From assembly GCF_000815105.2 (NCBI RefSeq), contig NZ_CP010310.2:4464001-4528000 (forward strand): 64,000 nt of DNA, read 5' to 3'. How positions within the stretch are numbered: position 1 is the stretch's first letter; every line of letters starts with the position of its first letter. The stretch comes from Pandoraea pulmonicola. GTDB taxonomy: Bacteria > Pseudomonadota > Gammaproteobacteria > Burkholderiales > Burkholderiaceae. Of this stretch, positions 62,444 to 64,000 are shown piece after piece. A program made the position numbers and the translations under genes. The notes beneath the pieces are model-generated. The model was not told where the DNA came from. It saw only the letters and a list, made by a program, of their open reading frames with translations, and made no database searches.

Positions 62444-62677
62444 TACCACTCCTTTTGCCTGTGGACTCACGGGCGCCCATCATAACCGACGGCCCGCCCA
62501 TCGCCTCGTCCGCCGTACCGATGCGCCAGTGCATCGATACACCGCTCCACATCCGGGCGACACCCTGCAAAAACCGCTTGCGCATTTGCGCCCCGCCGCG
62601 CTAAAGTCGCCGTCACGGTGTGGCCGGCACACCGGCGTCGCTCGGACGGTTCCGGGCGCTTACGTTCCAGGATCATC

Positions 62678-63895
62678 ATGTCAGGCTCCCAGAGCTCGCG
62701 CAGCTTTGCGCGCATCAATCGTCTTCCCCCGTACGTTTTCAATATCACCGCCGAACTGAAGATGGCGGCGCGCCGTCGCGGCGAAGACATCATCGACCTC
62801 TCGATGGGCAACCCCGACGGGGCGACGCCTCCGCACATCGTCAACAAGCTCATCGAGGTCGCGCAACGCCCCGACACCCACGGCTATTCGACCTCGCGCG
62901 GCATCCCGCGTCTGCGTCGCGCGATCACCCGCTGGTACAAGGATCGCTACGACGTGGAGCTCGATCCCGAACGCGAAGCCATCGTCACCATCGGTTCGAA
63001 GGAAGGCCTGGCTCACCTGATGCTCGCCACGCTGGATCAAGGCGACACGGTGCTCGTGCCGAATCCGTCGTACCCGATCCATATCTACGGCGCCGTGATC
63101 GCCGGCGCCAACATCCGCTCCGTGCCGATGACGCCCGGCATCGACTTCTTCTCCGAGCTCGAGCGCGGCATTCGCGAAAGCCATCCGAAGCCCAAGATGG
63201 TGATCCTCGGCTTCCCGTCGAACCCCACGGCGCAATGCGTCGAGCTGGAGTTCTTCGAGCGCGTGGTCGACCTCGCGCGCAAGCACGACATCCTCGTGGT
63301 GCACGATCTGGCCTACGCCGACATCGTCTACGACGGCTACAAGGCGCCGTCGATCATGCAAGTGCCCGGCGCGCAGGACGTCGCCGTGGAGTTCTTCACG
63401 CTGTCGAAGAGCTACAACATGGCGGGCTGGCGCATCGGCTTCATGGTCGGCAACCCGGAGCTGGTCGCCGCCCTCGCGCGCATCAAGAGCTATCACGATT
63501 ACGGCACATTCACGCCCGTCCAGGTCGCCGCCATCGCCGCGCTCGAGGGCGACCAACAGTGCGTGGAAGAGATTCGCGCGCAATACCAGCGCCGCCGCGA
63601 CGTGCTCTACAAGGGACTGACGGAAGCGGGCTGGGCCGTGGATCTGCCACGCGCGTCGATGTATATCTGGGCGCGCGTTCCGGAGCCGTATCGCTCACTC
63701 GGCTCGCTCGAATTCGCGAAGAAGCTGCTTGCCCAGGCGAAAGTCTCGGTCTCGCCCGGCATCGGTTTCGGAGAGTACGGCGACGAGTACGTGCGCTTCG
63801 CGCTGATCGAAAACGAATCGCGCATTCGTCAGGCCGTGCGCGGCATCAAACATATGTTCCGCGAGGATGGGCTCGTGCAGCCGGCCATCGCATAA
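62678..63895 (+). CDS. alaC: AlaC-type alanine/pyruvate aminotransferase
   Basis: 405 residues from the ATG at 62678. Class I aminotransferase: '[20 protein letters not shown]', '[20 protein letters not shown]', '[13 protein letters not shown]', and the PLP lysine in '[20 protein letters not shown]'. These blocks are close to AlaC (YfdZ) enzymes making alanine from pyruvate. It ends at a strong terminator. Confidence 0.9.
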   Translation: MSGSQSSRSFARINRLPPYVFNITAELKMAARRRGEDIIDLSMGNPDGATPPHIVNKLIEVAQRPDTHGYSTSRGIPRLRRAITRWYKDRYDVELDPEREAIVTIGSKEGLAHLMLATLDQGDTVLVPNPSYPIHIYGAVIAGANIRSVPMTPGIDFFSELERGIRESHPKPKMVILGFPSNPTAQCVELEFFERVVDLARKHDILVVHDLAYADIVYDGYKAPSIMQVPGAQDVAVEFFTLSKSYNMAGWRIGFMVGNPELVAALARIKSYHDYGTFTPVQVAAIAALEGDQQCVEEIRAQYQRRRDVLYKGLTEAGWAVDLPRASMYIWARVPEPYRSLGSLEFAKKLLAQAKVSVSPGIGFGEYGDEYVRFALIENESRIRQAVRGIKHMFREDGLVQPAIA

Positions 63896-63911
63896 GTTGC
63901 AGACGCATCGG

Positions 63912-63955
63912 AAAGACATCGGGGCGCACTCGTCGGAGGCGCCCCGATGTCTTTT
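63912..63955 (+). terminator. Terminator after alaC
   Basis: AAAGACATCGGGGCGC and GCGCCCCGATGTCTTTT form a 16-bp perfect stem with an 11-nt loop and T tail, 17 bp past the stop. Confidence 0.92.
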
Positions 63956-64000
63956 CGGCGCTTGCCGGATTGTCGGCGGACACGGCCAATCCCGCTCGGC

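Overview
The window is a GC-rich chromosomal segment from a beta-proteobacterium. Gene content and protein style fit the Burkholderiaceae, perhaps a Pandoraea-like organism; this is an inference, since no rRNA or named marker is present. Supporting signs are the stacked RND/MFS/FUSC efflux operons, many LysR and AraC regulators, a DUF4148 secreted peptide, an assimilatory nirBD-nasA-cobA operon with NasS/NasT, and a MocR regulator. Long antisense ORFs mirror most genes, as expected at this GC content, and were treated as shadows.

Layout. 1-2.9 kb: two paralogous minus-strand genes, one cut by the window edge, each with a low-complexity N-terminus and a tandem array of about 62-residue (186-bp) modules that look like helix-turn-helix units. 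3.2-6.9 kb: isochorismatase-family hydrolase, a hypothetical protein, a MocR regulator divergent from a PaaI-type thioesterase, and a small membrane protein. 6.9-15.8 kb: nitrate/nitrite assimilation. nirB, nirD, nasA and cobA lie behind a sigma54-type promoter, an NtrC-like site and a leader with a terminator hairpin; nasT (ANTAR antiterminator) and nasS (nitrate sensor) follow. 15.9-27 kb: acyl-CoA dehydrogenase, a MarR-controlled FUSC/DUF1656/HlyD/NodT efflux operon, DUF4148, a LuxR solo, a LysR/MFS pair and a nitroreductase. 27-40.6 kb: an RND tripartite pump with a divergent LysR, an EmrAB-type pump with its own outer-membrane channel and a divergent AraC regulator, and another LysR. 40.7-52.7 kb: a mosaic of regulator/target pairs (TetR/FAD oxidoreductase, Lrp/LysE, MerR/epimerase, LysR/quinone oxidoreductase, AraC/EamA), an orphan effector-like protein and a beta-propeller-like protein. 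Several pairs have clear operator palindromes.

52.67-60.56 kb: a roughly 7.9-kb island at the 3' end of tRNA-Arg(TCT), flanked by 49-bp direct repeats of that tRNA end. It has a truncated tyrosine integrase next to the tRNA, an Ash/Icd-like P4-satellite gene, and a defence-like cargo. The cargo includes a TIR domain fused to a DnaB-like domain whose catalytic motifs are all substituted, a DUF4145 (HEPN-like) protein translationally coupled to an unknown partner, and a nucleoside-deoxyribosyltransferase/TIR-like protein. 60.8-63.9 kb: ornithine aminotransferase, an SMR exporter and an AlaC-type aminotransferase.

The two most novel-looking items are the TIR-pseudo-DnaB fusion in the tRNA island and the pair of modular HTH-repeat proteins at the left edge. 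All homology statements come from recognising motifs by eye; no database search was run.
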